A stretch of DNA of 64,000 bases, from positions 1,860,001 to 1,924,000 of the forward strand of contig JAKCFM010000001.1 of NCBI GenBank assembly GCA_025041195.1, given 5' to 3'. Source of the DNA: Halobacteriales archaeon YIM A00013 (GTDB lineage: Archaea; Halobacteriota; Halobacteria; Halobacteriales; Haloarculaceae). A program made the position numbers and the translations under genes. The notes under the pieces were generated by a model that was given only the letters and a program-made list of their open reading frames with translations, was not told the DNA's origin and did no database searches. Shown here piece after piece: positions 35,617-45,206 of this stretch (positions are counted from its first letter, which is position 1; every line of letters starts with the position of its first letter).

Positions 35617-35725
35617 TGCTCCGCAATTACACGCCAAAATGATTAAGATTCCGATTATCCAATCCAATCAGCATCGTTGTATTAGTAGTTAACAGCTAGT
35701 GGAATTTTCAGATCGCCTGGAGGAA

Positions 35726-36340
35726 TCATGGACCCGACGTCCGATCGAGCGCACGAAGCGCCGTTGCAGCGTCTTCAACGGCCAGCAGATACGACCGGGC
35801 TCGTTCGGGATCGTCGATCGTTGCAGCCTGGGTAGCAAACCGGGTAATCGTCTGCTCAAGGGCTGTTCTGGCTTCCGTGAGTGAACTTGCGCCTGTGGGT
35901 GGTGATTCGCTGGGCGGCTGTGGTGTGACGGGTTCGTTTGCGGCGGGGCTCGATCGATCGACTGACCGATCCGTGGGAGTTTCCTGCGCCCCAGATGCCG
36001 CCGTCGAATCGGATGGTGGCTGGTGTGTACCATCGCCGGGCGCCGTCGGTTCGGTGGGTGTGGCCTCTGTGGGTGGCGGCGACGCGGCGGGCTCGGCGTT
36101 CGATCCATCGGCTCCCTGCGCGTCGGCCCCAGAGTGATCTTCAGTGTGACACGTGGGGCAAAACTCCGTCCCATCGTGGCGGAACAGCGGATCGCCACAG
36201 GTGTCACAGTGCGTGTCAGTCATCGTCGCCCCCTGTAAGAGGAGTTCACTCATGCGGGCCGTCGCCTCCCGTTTTTTCTGATCGCGTTCGAACTGGCGTT
36301 TCAGCTTTTCGCGCTCGGCCTGCTCGTCGAACTCGCTCAT
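35726..36340 (-). CDS. Sjogren/scleroderma autoantigen 1-like zinc-ribbon protein
   Basis: 204 residues. The N-terminal charged helix (EREKLKRQFERDQKKREATA) is followed by MSELLLQGATMTDTHCDTCG and a zinc ribbon CxxC-x15-CxxC (CDTCG to CPTCH). This is the archaeal SSSCA1 family signature. The C-terminal half is Pro/Thr/Glu rich low complexity with a final helix (about 155-200). Biological role is unknown; zinc binding is inferred from the cysteines. Confidence 0.87.
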   Translation of the reverse strand: MSEFDEQAEREKLKRQFERDQKKREATARMSELLLQGATMTDTHCDTCGDPLFRHDGTEFCPTCHTEDHSGADAQGADGSNAEPAASPPPTEATPTEPTAPGDGTHQPPSDSTAASGAQETPTDRSVDRSSPAANEPVTPQPPSESPPTGASSLTEARTALEQTITRFATQAATIDDPERARSYLLAVEDAATALRALDRTSGP

Positions 36341-36557
36341 ACACCATCAAATGTGATCGATCTCAAAAAGGACTCCGACCACTGCCGCTCAGCCGCCAAA
36401 CCGAACGATGGTAACGAACCACACGATAATTGGAAGCCACTGGTAGCTTGTTCTGTTCGTTCAAAAAGAGATGGTAACACTGAACAGTTTACGTGCTACC
36501 AGTGGTGAAATGGCGCTTTTCGACACGTTTAACCAGCCCGTGAGACGATTTTGTGAT

Positions 36558-37472
36558 ATGGTAAAAGTAAGCGTTGTCGGTGCAGCGGGGACGGTCGGTG
36601 CGGCGGCTGGATACAACATCGCACTTCGAGATGTGGCCGACGAACTGGTGTTTGTCGACATTCCGGACATGGAAGACACGACGATCGGCCAGGCAGCCGA
36701 CGTGAACCACGGTGGGGCCTACGATTCGAACACCACGATTCGACAGGGCGAGTACGAAGACACCGCTGGCTCCGATGTCGTGGTGATTACCGCTGGCATT
36801 CCACGCAAGCCCGGACAGACTCGACTTGATCTGGCTGAGGACAACGCTCCGATCATGGAGGATATCGGCGCGTCGCTGGCCGAGCACAACGACGACTTCG
36901 TGACGATCACCACCTCCAACCCGGTCGATCTGCTCAACCGTCACCTCTATGAGGCCGGTGATCGGGCACGCCAGAAGGTGATCGGCTTCGGTGGGCGACT
37001 CGACAGCGCTCGGTTCCGGTACGTGCTGGCCGAAGAGTTCGATGCGCCCGTCCAGAACGTCGAAGCGACGATTCTCGGCGAACACGGCGACGCACAGGTG
37101 CCTGTCTTCTCGAAAGTCCGCGTCGATGGCACCGATCCGTCGTTCACCGACGACCAAAAAGAGCGGCTGCTGGAGGACCTCCAGGAGAGCGCAATGAACG
37201 TGATCGAACGGAAAGGCGCCACCGAGTGGGGACCAGCCACCGGCGTCGGTCATATGGTCGAAGCCGTGCTCCGTGACACCGGCACCGTTCTCCCCGGCTC
37301 GATCGTGCTCGACGGCGAGTTCGGCCACGACGGTGTTGGACTTGGCGTGCCGGTCAAGCTCGGCAACAACGGCGTCGAAGAAATCGTCGAATGGGACCTT
37401 TCGGAGCACGAACAGCAACTGCTCGATGCGGCCGCAGAGAAACTCACCGAGCAGTATCAGTCGATCGCCTGA
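36558..37472 (+). CDS. mdh: Malate dehydrogenase
   Basis: 304 residues from ATG 36558, with a TATA-like GTTTAACC about 30 bases upstream. The NAD-binding motif [20 protein letters not shown], the [14 protein letters not shown] active-site loop (the Arg after the Gln selects dicarboxylates), the [10 protein letters not shown] motif, and the catalytic His in [13 protein letters not shown] are all present. It is the haloarchaeal LDH-like tetrameric MDH, oxidising malate to oxaloacetate in the TCA cycle. The rhodopsin follows after 127 bases with its own promoter. Confidence 0.95.
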   Translation: MVKVSVVGAAGTVGAAAGYNIALRDVADELVFVDIPDMEDTTIGQAADVNHGGAYDSNTTIRQGEYEDTAGSDVVVITAGIPRKPGQTRLDLAEDNAPIMEDIGASLAEHNDDFVTITTSNPVDLLNRHLYEAGDRARQKVIGFGGRLDSARFRYVLAEEFDAPVQNVEATILGEHGDAQVPVFSKVRVDGTDPSFTDDQKERLLEDLQESAMNVIERKGATEWGPATGVGHMVEAVLRDTGTVLPGSIVLDGEFGHDGVGLGVPVKLGNNGVEEIVEWDLSEHEQQLLDAAAEKLTEQYQSIA

Positions 37473-37487
37473 TGCGACCCTAACGTA

Positions 37488-37576
37488 TTATAATTTTTAC
37501 CATACCTTGAGCGATCGGGCGAGCCGCCGGAGTAACACCGGTGTCGTCCGTCAGATCGAAAGGTCAATTATAAGTC
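37488..37576 (+). promoter_or_regulatory. mdh terminator and leaderless rhodopsin promoter
   Basis: TTATAATTTTTACC after the mdh stop looks like a terminator T-run. A TATA box ATTATAAG at about 37568-37575 is 25-30 bases before ATG 37600, so the opsin message is predicted leaderless, and the start is well supported. No bacterio-opsin-type upstream activator site was recognised. Confidence 0.6.
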
Positions 37577-37599
37577 AGACAGTCTCGATAGCTGGTTCG

Positions 37600-38355
37600 A
37601 TGGCAGTGTTGCTACAGACTAGTGCGATCGAAAGCGGCCAGCTCTGGTTTCTCATCGGGACGGTCGCGTTTCTCGCTGGGATGGGTGCCTTCGTGCGTGT
37701 CGGCGCACGGACCTCGACTGGACGGCGCCTCTCAGTGTGCTCGATCGGCCTGGCGTTCGCCGGAACCGTGACGTATCTACTGTTGAGTCTGGGCTATGGT
37801 TCGCTACCGGTCACGTTCGGGGACGTGTCACGGCGAGTCTACTGGCTCCACTATCTGGACTGGCTGGTGACGTTCCCGCTGGTGTTGCTCGCGCTGGGGA
37901 TCATCGCGGGCGCAAGCCGCCGGACGGTCGGGGCGTCTATCGGGTTTTCCATCTCGCTTGTCGTGTTCGGGTTGACGAGCGCGCTCACCACACAGACGCT
38001 GGCCGGATACGACGCGCGTACCGTCCGCTATGGGCTGTTCGGACTGAGCGTCGTTGCGCTCCTTGCGGTCATCATCATCCTTGTACGGCCGATTTCGCGG
38101 TCAGCCGCCCAACAGGCGACAGAGGTTGCGCTGGTGTACAGCATGCTCAGAAACGTCGTCATCGTGTTGCTCGTGTTCTATCCGCTCATCTGGCTGGGGA
38201 CCCAGCTGCTCGGTGTCGTGCCAGCAGTCATCGCGCTCGCGGGCTATCTGCTGTTGGATCTGTTGCTCAAACTGGGCGTTGGCTGGCTGGTGCTCAGCAA
38301 TCGAACCACACTGGACGATGCGTCCGATAGCAAGCCCAGAACGCTCGGCTCTTAA
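37600..38355 (+). CDS. Divergent microbial rhodopsin (bacteriorhodopsin family)
   Basis: 251 residues, seven predicted helices. Helix C is YWLHYLDWLVTFPLVLLALG, aligning with bacteriorhodopsin (BR) residues 79-98, and helix G is LLLDLLLKLGVGWLVLSNR, with the retinal-binding Lys (K224 = BR K216) and D220 (= D212). D87 equals the proton acceptor D85; Y59, W88, P93, Y194 and W198 are kept. Changed: H84 (R82), F92 (T90), A98 (proton donor D96), S117 (D115), L191 (retinal-contact W182), A212 (release-group E204). It is probably a retinal protein, but not a standard proton pump. Start is set by the TATA box. Overlaps the ferredoxin gene tail-to-tail by 4 bases. Confidence 0.85.
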   Translation: MAVLLQTSAIESGQLWFLIGTVAFLAGMGAFVRVGARTSTGRRLSVCSIGLAFAGTVTYLLLSLGYGSLPVTFGDVSRRVYWLHYLDWLVTFPLVLLALGIIAGASRRTVGASIGFSISLVVFGLTSALTTQTLAGYDARTVRYGLFGLSVVALLAVIIILVRPISRSAAQQATEVALVYSMLRNVVIVLLVFYPLIWLGTQLLGVVPAVIALAGYLLLDLLLKLGVGWLVLSNRTTLDDASDSKPRTLGS

Positions 38356-38597
38356 GGAATCAGCTGTTTGCCGTCGTCGTCATACACAGTGATCGCATCA
38401 ACCGGACAGACGCGGGCGGAGAATTTGGCGTCGAGTTCGGCATCCGCTGGTATGTCGCGAACGAACAGGTCCTCGTCGGTCTCGGTTCCGTCGAGCAAAA
38501 CCGCCTTGCCGGCAGTCTCGTCGGCCTCGAATCCGTCCCATTCTGCAACACACTGAAACATCCCGATACAGGTGTCACGGTCGTACTCGATCTTCAT
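38352..38597 (-). CDS. Ferredoxin, single-cluster (3Fe-4S/4Fe-4S type)
   Basis: 81 residues from ATG 38597 (an upstream start would add nine). DRDTCIGMFQCVAEWDGFE supplies two Cys with CX5C spacing, and ARVCPVDAITVYDDDG supplies CP. Three Cys near one cluster fit a 3Fe-4S-type ferredoxin, or a 4Fe-4S cluster with a non-Cys ligand (the site between the first two Cys is Met/Phe). It is an electron carrier; the partner is unknown. Convergent with the rhodopsin gene. Confidence 0.88.
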   Translation of the reverse strand: MKIEYDRDTCIGMFQCVAEWDGFEADETAGKAVLLDGTETDEDLFVRDIPADAELDAKFSARVCPVDAITVYDDDGKQLIP

Positions 38598-38757
38598 GCC
38601 CTCAGATTGGTAAACCCCACCCAAAGGCCTGTCGTTGGTCGCACCTTCGACAACCCGGGAACTACCCTACTCACTCGCCGCTGACACAGTTCGCTCCTTG
38701 AGGAAGGAGACTTAGCGCCTGAAAACCCTTAAACCCGATACCGAACTACCACCGATA

Positions 38758-40995
38758 ATGGAAGTTGCATCGGTTCCCGAGATTCCGTCCTGGCTCCCCG
38801 AGCTGCTCGCAGACGACGGCGTGACGGAGCTGTATCCGCCCCAAGCTGCAGCCGTGGATGCAGGTGTCACCGCTGGCGAAAGCGTGGTGGCAAGCGTGCC
38901 AACGGCCAGTGGAAAAACCCTCGTTGCAACGCTCGCGATGCTCTCAAGCATCGAACGGGGTGGAAAAGCGCTGTATATCGTTCCGTTGCGTGCGCTCGCG
39001 AGCGAAAAACACGAAGAGTTCGAACAATTCGAAGCGTACGGCCTCTCCATCGGCGTTTCAACCGGCAATTACGAATCCAGCGGCGCGGGGCTCGCCGATG
39101 CTGATGTGATCGTTGCCACCAGCGAGAAGGTGGATTCGTTGCTCCGAAACGACGCCCCGTGGATGGACGAGCTGTCATGTGTCGTCACCGATGAGGTCCA
39201 CCTGGTCGATGATGACCACCGTGGACCAACGCTTGAGGTGACGCTTGCCCGACTGAAAGGGCTCGCCGCCGATCCCCAGATCGTGGCGCTTTCGGCGACG
39301 GTTGGGAACGCTGGGGAGGTTGCAACCTGGTTGGACGCAGCCCTCGTCGAGTCGGACTGGCGACCGATCGAGCTGCGGGCTGGCGTCCACTACGGACAGG
39401 CCGCACATTTTGACGACGGCTCCACCGAAGAGCTGCCGGTGACCAGCGGCGAGAAACCGACCGAAGCGATCGTCCGTGACACCCTCGATGACGGCGGCTC
39501 GACGCTCGTGTTCGTCAACTCCCGCCGCAACGCGAAAGGCGCGGGAAAACGGCTCGCCGGCGTCGTTGGCGAACAGTTATCTCCGGACGAGCGAAACGAG
39601 CTTGCAGCAATCGCCGCCGAAATTCGTAGCGTGAGCGACACGCAAACGAACGAGGAGCTGGCGAACGCCGTCGAACACGGTGGTGCATTCCACCACGCCG
39701 GCCTGTCGCGTCGCACGCGATCACTCATCGAAGATGCGTTCCGAGACCGGCTGTTGAAAGTGGTTGTGGCCACGCCAACGCTTGCGGCCGGCGTGAACAC
39801 GCCGTCGCGTCGTGTTGTCGTTCGTGACTGGCGCCGCTACGATGGCTCCGTCGGTGGCATGGCACCGCTATCCGTGCTTGAGGTCCACCAGATGTTCGGA
39901 CGAGCGGGACGACCCGGGAGGGATCCGTATGGAGAGGCGCTGTTGCTCGCAAACAGCCACGACGAGCTCGATGAGCTGTTCGAGCAGTACGTGTGGGCGT
40001 CCCCAGAGCCGGTCGAATCGAAGCTGGCTGCAGAACCCGCGCTGCGGACACACGTGTTGTCAACGGTCGCCTCCGGGGTCGCACGAACGCGTGATGGACT
40101 GCTGGCGTTTCTCAAAGAGACGCTGTATGCGACACAGACCGAGAACGCAGCGCATCTCGAATCGGTCATGGACGACTGTGTCGCGTATCTGGATGCGAAC
40201 GAGTTTCTGACGTTCGACCGATCGGACGGCTCGCTGGCTGCGACGAGTCTTGGACACACCGTTTCGCGGCTCTATCTCGATCCGATGAGTGCCGCCGAAA
40301 TCGTCGACGGCCTGCGTGGAGCGAGCGAGCCGACGCCGCTCGGACTGTATCATCTCGTCGCTCGGACGCCCGATATGTACGAGCTGTATCTCAGATCGGG
40401 AGATCGTGAAGCATACACGATGACGGCCTACGAGCGGGAAACGGAGTTTCTCGGCGCGATGCCCTCCGAGTTCGAAGACGCCAGATTCGAGGAGTGGCTC
40501 TCGGCACTCAAAACCGCCAGACTGCTCGAAGACTGGGCGAGCGAACGCGACGAAGACCGGATCACCGACGACTACGGCGTTGGTCCCGGAGATATTCGCG
40601 GAAAGGTCGATACCGCCGAGTGGCTGCTCCGGGGGGCAGAACAGCTCGCAGTTGAGCTTGATCTCTCCGTCGGGCCGGCGATCCGCCGGGCGAGAAAGCG
40701 GGTTGAGTACGGCGTCAGCGAGGAGCTGATCGATCTCGCCGGCGTGCACAACGTCGGCCGAAAGCGGGCGCGTCGCCTGTATGACGCCGGTATCACCACG
40801 CGAGCGGATCTCAGATCGGCTGCAAAAGCGACCGTCCTCGGCGCAGTTCGTGGCCGGACGAAAACCGCCGAGGGTATTCTTGAGGCTGTCGGTCATCCCG
40901 ATCCCTCGATGGATGGCATAACTGCACCCGACGCCACCACGTCGGAGAGCTCACCAACAGCTGATGGCCAATCGACGCTAGGTGATTTCCCGTGA
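38758..40995 (+). CDS. hel308: Hel308 (Hjm) DNA helicase
   Basis: 745 residues. Helicase superfamily 2 motifs: [13 protein letters not shown] (Q motif), [15 protein letters not shown] (Walker A), [18 protein letters not shown] (DExH), LSATVGN (motif III), and [17 protein letters not shown] (motif VI). The C-terminal helix-hairpin-helix ([20 protein letters not shown], about residue 660) and the ratchet domain are present. It is the archaeal Hel308 3'-5' helicase acting at stalled replication forks. Its stop overlaps the start of the Cgi121 gene by 4 bases. Confidence 0.96.
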   Translation: MEVASVPEIPSWLPELLADDGVTELYPPQAAAVDAGVTAGESVVASVPTASGKTLVATLAMLSSIERGGKALYIVPLRALASEKHEEFEQFEAYGLSIGVSTGNYESSGAGLADADVIVATSEKVDSLLRNDAPWMDELSCVVTDEVHLVDDDHRGPTLEVTLARLKGLAADPQIVALSATVGNAGEVATWLDAALVESDWRPIELRAGVHYGQAAHFDDGSTEELPVTSGEKPTEAIVRDTLDDGGSTLVFVNSRRNAKGAGKRLAGVVGEQLSPDERNELAAIAAEIRSVSDTQTNEELANAVEHGGAFHHAGLSRRTRSLIEDAFRDRLLKVVVATPTLAAGVNTPSRRVVVRDWRRYDGSVGGMAPLSVLEVHQMFGRAGRPGRDPYGEALLLANSHDELDELFEQYVWASPEPVESKLAAEPALRTHVLSTVASGVARTRDGLLAFLKETLYATQTENAAHLESVMDDCVAYLDANEFLTFDRSDGSLAATSLGHTVSRLYLDPMSAAEIVDGLRGASEPTPLGLYHLVARTPDMYELYLRSGDREAYTMTAYERETEFLGAMPSEFEDARFEEWLSALKTARLLEDWASERDEDRITDDYGVGPGDIRGKVDTAEWLLRGAEQLAVELDLSVGPAIRRARKRVEYGVSEELIDLAGVHNVGRKRARRLYDAGITTRADLRSAAKATVLGAVRGRTKTAEGILEAVGHPDPSMDGITAPDATTSESSPTADGQSTLGDFP

Positions 40996-41480
40996 GACTC
41001 CTCGAAGGAACTGTGACGGTCGGCGATCTCGATGGCTTTATCGCGACACTTGGAGCGATCGGGGATGCCCACGACGCCACAGTACAGGCGTTCGATGCAC
41101 GGTATGTCACCGGGCGATCGCATCTCCAGCGCGCGCTCACACTCGCAGACAGGGCGTTTGATCGTGGCGAGAATATTGCCGACGATCGGGCCGTCGAGCT
41201 GCTGTGTTACGCCGCCGGTCGTCGCCAGATCGATCAGGCGCTCACCATGGGACTAACGACGGGCGAAACGCCCGCCGTGTTCCTCGTCGATGGTGGCGAT
41301 GAAGCGGGCGCGATCGACGAACTCGAAACCCTGCTCGAACGAACACCCACGCTCGGCGAGTACGACCGGGCGCAAGTGTGCTCATTTTTCGACATCACGG
41401 GCGCAGAGATCGACGCCACGGACCAGGACCTCCCAGCGCTCGTCGGAGAACGGGTTGCCCTGTTGACGATCGACCGCTAA
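40992..41480 (+). CDS. cgi121: KEOPS complex subunit Cgi121
   Basis: 162 residues from a GTG at 40992, overlapping hel308 by 4 bases. The family core is visible: [41 protein letters not shown] and [16 protein letters not shown]. Cgi121 binds tRNA in the KEOPS complex that makes t6A at position 37. Coupling to hel308 is seen in many haloarchaea, but no functional link is established. Confidence 0.9.
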   Translation: MRLLEGTVTVGDLDGFIATLGAIGDAHDATVQAFDARYVTGRSHLQRALTLADRAFDRGENIADDRAVELLCYAAGRRQIDQALTMGLTTGETPAVFLVDGGDEAGAIDELETLLERTPTLGEYDRAQVCSFFDITGAEIDATDQDLPALVGERVALLTIDR

Positions 41481-41486
41481 GACCAG

Positions 41487-42065
41487 TTACTCGGGGGGAC
41501 TGTCCACAAGCACGATTGCTTCGCCGTCGATTGCGAGCTCGTCTGGAGCCGTGTGCAACTGCGTCCTGAGACGGTAGCGATCGTTGCCAAGCGACTCTGC
41601 GATCGATACCGTCGCCGTCGCTTGCGCGCCAATCTCGACAGGCCGAAGGAACTCAACGTCCTGTGATAGATACACGATATCTCCGGGCAGCTGTGCGAGT
41701 CCAGCACTGATCAGTCCAGTTGCGAGAATACCGTGCACAATCCGCCCACCAAATCGCGTCGCCCCTGCGTGTTCGTCGTCGAGATGAATCGGATTGGTGT
41801 CGCCACTCGCGAGCGCAAATCGTTCAACATCAGCAGCTGATAGTTCTTTGGAAAACTCCACGCTGTCACCGACTGACACGGTGGAATCACGTTCGATATC
41901 TCGTTCAACTGACCAATCCTCGAGAACGCCACCTGGTGAGACGGTTGTTGAGCAACTCGGTGCTGTTTCCGCAGAGTGGTGATTGAACGTTGCTACTGCC
42001 GCCCGGTTGGCCTCGAGAAGACCACTGAACAGCAACGACGACGAACGCGTCCACGCACGAACCAT
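41487..42065 (-). CDS. phaJ: MaoC-family (R)-enoyl-CoA hydratase
   Basis: 192 residues from ATG 42065. The MaoC hot-dog fold is shown by FALASGDTNPIHLDDEHAG with catalytic Asp and His, and FGGRIVHGILATGLISAGLA. It hydrates enoyl-CoA to (R)-3-hydroxyacyl-CoA, the PHA monomer. It is divergent from the phaRPEC operon and lies in the same arrangement as the maoC gene of haloarchaeal PHA clusters. The shared promoter region includes a TATA-like TTTAA stretch near 42111-42118. Confidence 0.86.
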   Translation of the reverse strand: MVRAWTRSSSLLFSGLLEANRAAVATFNHHSAETAPSCSTTVSPGGVLEDWSVERDIERDSTVSVGDSVEFSKELSAADVERFALASGDTNPIHLDDEHAGATRFGGRIVHGILATGLISAGLAQLPGDIVYLSQDVEFLRPVEIGAQATATVSIAESLGNDRYRLRTQLHTAPDELAIDGEAIVLVDSPPE

Positions 42066-42155
42066 GGACGGGTATGTCCCAGAACTCATAGCCGATCAAT
42101 ATACCCGGTCGAACCTTAAAAGCCATCGGTTCATACCTGAAAGTTGACAGTCCTA

Positions 42156-42230
42156 ATGGTAGAGAATGGTAAGAGATGGTAGCAAATGGTTCCTAGCGAA
42201 GTTCTTATGGTTTTGGGGGTAATGGATGGT
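42156..42230 (+). promoter_or_regulatory. ATGGT repeats phased at 10 bp in the phaR promoter
   Basis: ATGGT begins at 42156, 42166, 42176 and 42186, with exactly 10 bases between copies, and recurs at 42207 and 42226 (about 20 bases apart). The probable TATA (TTCTTATGG, 42202-42210) overlaps the 42207 copy, and ATG 42239 is 30 bases on. A face-phased repeat like this is what a multimeric regulator such as AbrB-type PhaR could bind; this is inference. Confidence 0.65.
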
Positions 42231-42238
42231 AGTAGGCG

Positions 42239-42559
42239 ATGACCGAGGACAACGATGCACCCATGTGGCCACCCGCGCTGTTCACTCGGGGAATGCAACA
42301 GGCGAGCGAGCGGGCAATGGACAGCCAACAGAAGATGCTTCAGCAGCTGTTCGAGCTGTCGGACCCATCGAACGGATCGATTGGGACACAGCTCGGCGCG
42401 CTGAGTCAGACGGCGACCTTCAAAACCCGAGTGCAAAGCGGTGGCCGAATCAGTATTCCCGATGCCGAACGAGAAGCGCTCGACATCGAGGAGGGTGACA
42501 TCGTCCAAACTGTGGTCATCCCCGTCAAACGAAACCGACCCGGTGAGACCAATGAGTGA
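42239..42559 (+). CDS. phaR: AbrB-family PHA regulator PhaR
   Basis: 106 residues. The C-terminal half (about residues 60-106) is a swapped-hairpin AbrB/SpoVT domain: FKTRVQSGGRISIPDAEREA and LDIEEGDIVQTVVIPVKRN. The N-terminal part is helical with Met/Gln-rich sequence (QQASERAMDSQQKMLQQLFE) that may bind the granule or phasin. In Haloferax mediterranei, the homologous protein represses the phaRP promoter and links repression to granule amount; here the operon order is the same. The phaP ATG overlaps its stop by 8 bases. Confidence 0.87.
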   Translation: MTEDNDAPMWPPALFTRGMQQASERAMDSQQKMLQQLFELSDPSNGSIGTQLGALSQTATFKTRVQSGGRISIPDAEREALDIEEGDIVQTVVIPVKRNRPGETNE

Positions 42560-43193
42560 ATTCACAACCCCAATCGAAACGACGTTTGAGCTCCAGCGAG
42601 CGACGATCGAACAGACCCAGCAGCTGTTTGAGCGGTCGATCGAACTACAGCAGACGATCAATCGAACGATGTTCGAGACGATCGACGGACAGGAGAGCCC
42701 ACATCAGCAGGGGCTCGAACTGTCACGGGCCGCACTTGAGTCGTATCTCGACACCGTTGAGGCGACGGTGCCAGGCGCAGCCGGTGCGGTGACGGAGCTG
42801 CGTGAGACGCTCGACGAACAGTTTGCGGCGGTGGCCCAGGCAACTGATGATTCGTTCAGTACGACCACCTCCGAGCTCGAAAACGGATTCGACACGTATG
42901 AGGAGTTCCTCGATGAGTATAGCCAGATGGTCACAACGCAGACCGACCAGCTGCTTGAGGCGCACGAGGCCGTCGAAACGCAGACGACCGAGAGCGTCGA
43001 CGGATTTGAACAGCAGCTAACGACCCTCCAGGAGGAGATGGAGTCCCAATCCGAAGCGTTCCAGGACCGGTTCCAGGAGCAGGCCGAGCTGTTCCAGGAT
43101 GAGTTCGAATCCCAGACCGAACGACTGCTTGAGCAGTTCGAAACCCAGGCTGCACAGCTCGACTCGAAGAGCGACAGCTCCAGCACAGCGTAG
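42552..43193 (+). CDS. phaP: Phasin PhaP, coiled coil
   Basis: 213 residues from ATG 42552, eight bases inside phaR. It is almost all alpha-helical heptads (FELQRATIEQTQQLFERSIE, then FQDRFQEQAELFQDEFESQT) with no enzymatic motif. Phasins coat PHA granules and limit their size. The position between phaR and phaE and the heptad-rich composition are the basis of the call. Confidence 0.85.
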   Translation: MSEFTTPIETTFELQRATIEQTQQLFERSIELQQTINRTMFETIDGQESPHQQGLELSRAALESYLDTVEATVPGAAGAVTELRETLDEQFAAVAQATDDSFSTTTSELENGFDTYEEFLDEYSQMVTTQTDQLLEAHEAVETQTTESVDGFEQQLTTLQEEMESQSEAFQDRFQEQAELFQDEFESQTERLLEQFETQAAQLDSKSDSSSTA

Positions 43194-43203
43194 GTGTCCA
43201 GCG

Positions 43204-43755
43204 ATGGCCACTACCGACGCAGGTGATGACGTGCTAGAGCAGTGGAATCGAATGGTCGATCAGATGAACGACACGGTGGCCAAATCCGTCGAACAGAACA
43301 TCAAAGCGCAGGCCTCGTTCGTCGAATCGTGGGCTGACGCGATGGAGGGATCGATGCCCGAAGAACAGGCCCTCTCCGAGGGTTTTGAGGCGTACAGTAA
43401 CGCCTATGAGATCTGGATGGAGTCGGCAGACGAGCTGTTCGAACGCTCGCGTCAGGCAAGCGACGGCGAAGCGGTCCCGATCGAAGCATTTCGCGACATC
43501 TGGCTACAAACGGCAAACGAAGCGTTCAAAGAGGTGATGAGCACGTCGGCGTTTGCGGCCGCGACCGGCGACGTGGTCGAATCGATGCTGGAGCTACAGC
43601 GCGAATCCCAGACTGTCAGCCAGGATGCACTGGCACAGATGGGGATCGCGACGCAGTCTGAGCTCGCAGAGGTTGCGACGCGACTCGTCGAAATCGAGCG
43701 TCGACAACACAGCATCGAGCAGAAACTGGATACGATCATCCAGCAGCGTGAGTGA
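43204..43755 (+). CDS. phaE: PHA synthase subunit PhaE
   Basis: 183 residues from ATG 43204. It has the family's helical composition: [20 protein letters not shown], a Trp-rich [16 protein letters not shown] segment, [20 protein letters not shown], and [19 protein letters not shown]. PhaE forms the class III synthase with PhaC and activates it. The phaC ATG follows 4 bases after the stop. Confidence 0.88.
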   Translation: MATTDAGDDVLEQWNRMVDQMNDTVAKSVEQNIKAQASFVESWADAMEGSMPEEQALSEGFEAYSNAYEIWMESADELFERSRQASDGEAVPIEAFRDIWLQTANEAFKEVMSTSAFAAATGDVVESMLELQRESQTVSQDALAQMGIATQSELAEVATRLVEIERRQHSIEQKLDTIIQQRE

Positions 43756-43759
43756 GACG

Positions 43760-45100
43760 ATGGCTTCAGACAGCACACCGACGCCGGCGGATCCGTTCAC
43801 GCTCGCGCTCGACACACAGCGCGCACTGCTCGACGCTACCACAGAATCACTCTCTTCGCTTGCAGTCGCCGATGAGCGCGTATCAACGGTGGCCAACGTG
43901 GACGTTGGACAGACCCCACACGAGGTCGTCCATTCCGAGAACAAACTCGAACTGCTCCACTACCGATCACGCACGGACGAGCAAGCGGACGTTCCGATTT
44001 TGATCATCTACGCGCTGATCAACAAACCGTTCATTCTCGACCTCCAGCCCGATCGGAGCGTCATCAGGCGGCTGCTCGATGCTGGCCACGACGTTTATCT
44101 CATCGACTGGAACGAACCCTCACGGCTGGATTCAGTGCTGACGCTCGAAGATTACGTCACCCGATACATCGAAAACTGCGTCGATGTCGTCTGTGAGCGC
44201 TCAGGGGAGCCCGCAATCAACGTGCTAGGCTACTGTATGGGCGGGACGATGGCGGCGATGTACACGGCACTCGAACCCGACACCGTCAATGCCCTGGGAC
44301 TGATGGCCGCAGGGCTCCGTTTCGATGACACTGGTGGCACCTTAGAGGAGTGGGGCCACGAGGAGTATTACGATCCGAGCGACGTCACCGATGTCTACGG
44401 CAACGTCCCGGCAGAAATGCTCGACGTTGGCTTTGCGCTGATGGATCCGGTCGCAAACTTCTGTAGCAAGTACGTCCGCCTCTACGACAATCTCGACGAT
44501 CAGGCGTTCGTGGAGAACTTCGCCAGAATGGAACGCTGGCTCTCGGACGGGATTGATGTCGCCGGTGAGACGTACGTGCAGTTTCTCGAAGAGATCTACC
44601 AGCAGAACAACCTCTACGAGAATGAGCTCACCATTGGGGACAGAGACGTCGATATCTCGGAGATTGACATGCCAGTGGTGCAGATTGTCGGCGAACATGA
44701 CCATCTGATACCGAAAGCGGCCTCAGTTCCGTTCAATGACGTGATCGGAAGCGATGACGTGTCGGTGATCGAAGCACCGACCGGTCACATCGGGCTGTCG
44801 GTCTCAACTACCGCTCATGCAGAGGTCTGGCCGGCCGTTGCTGACTGGTTCCACGAGCAGATCGACGACGATGACACGGACCCCTCACCCGATGGCTCGA
44901 CTGAGAGCACATCCACCACCGACAACGGTGCAAACGGAATCCAATCCGTCGACGGGATCGGGCTCACGTATGCCTCACGGCTCCGCGAAGCCGGGATCGA
45001 GACGGTCGGTGATCTGCTGGAGTTGAATCCAGAAACCGTCGCGGATGCTGCTGAGGTCAGCACGACACGGGTCGAGCGCTGGATCGAAGCCGCAAGGTAA
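43760..45100 (+). CDS. phaC: Class III PHA synthase PhaC with C-terminal helix-hairpin-helix module
   Basis: 446 residues from ATG 43760. The alpha/beta-hydrolase core has the nucleophile in [18 protein letters not shown] (C159), Asp in VGEHDHLIP (about D314) and His in PTGHIGLSV (H343). It polymerises (R)-3-hydroxyacyl-CoA onto PHA granules. After an acidic Thr/Ser linker (370-392), residues 393-446 are a helix-hairpin-helix of the nucleic-acid-binding kind ([20 protein letters not shown]). This addition is unusual for a synthase and could connect granules to DNA, or be a protein-interaction module. Confidence 0.93.
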   Translation: MASDSTPTPADPFTLALDTQRALLDATTESLSSLAVADERVSTVANVDVGQTPHEVVHSENKLELLHYRSRTDEQADVPILIIYALINKPFILDLQPDRSVIRRLLDAGHDVYLIDWNEPSRLDSVLTLEDYVTRYIENCVDVVCERSGEPAINVLGYCMGGTMAAMYTALEPDTVNALGLMAAGLRFDDTGGTLEEWGHEEYYDPSDVTDVYGNVPAEMLDVGFALMDPVANFCSKYVRLYDNLDDQAFVENFARMERWLSDGIDVAGETYVQFLEEIYQQNNLYENELTIGDRDVDISEIDMPVVQIVGEHDHLIPKAASVPFNDVIGSDDVSVIEAPTGHIGLSVSTTAHAEVWPAVADWFHEQIDDDDTDPSPDGSTESTSTTDNGANGIQSVDGIGLTYASRLREAGIETVGDLLELNPETVADAAEVSTTRVERWIEAAR

Positions 45101-45206
45101 ACCGACGAGGAGCCACGCGATGTATCTATTTATCTATTGTGACAATTAATGTAATATATTAAAATTATAGCATAACGTTATAAAGACGTATGGACAATAT
45201 GCGGAT
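45101..45206 (+). promoter_or_regulatory. phaB promoter region
   Basis: AT-rich gap after phaC. GTTATAAAG at 45178-45186 is spaced about 25 bases before ATG 45207, giving a leaderless phaB message. ATAACGTTAT (45172-45181) is a palindrome overlapping the TATA box. Confidence 0.6.

Noticed and set aside
36408-36478. ATGGTAAC occurs twice (36408 and 36471) upstream of mdh, like the phaR boxes
   Set aside because: Only two copies 63 bases apart, no phased array; chance is a sufficient explanation.
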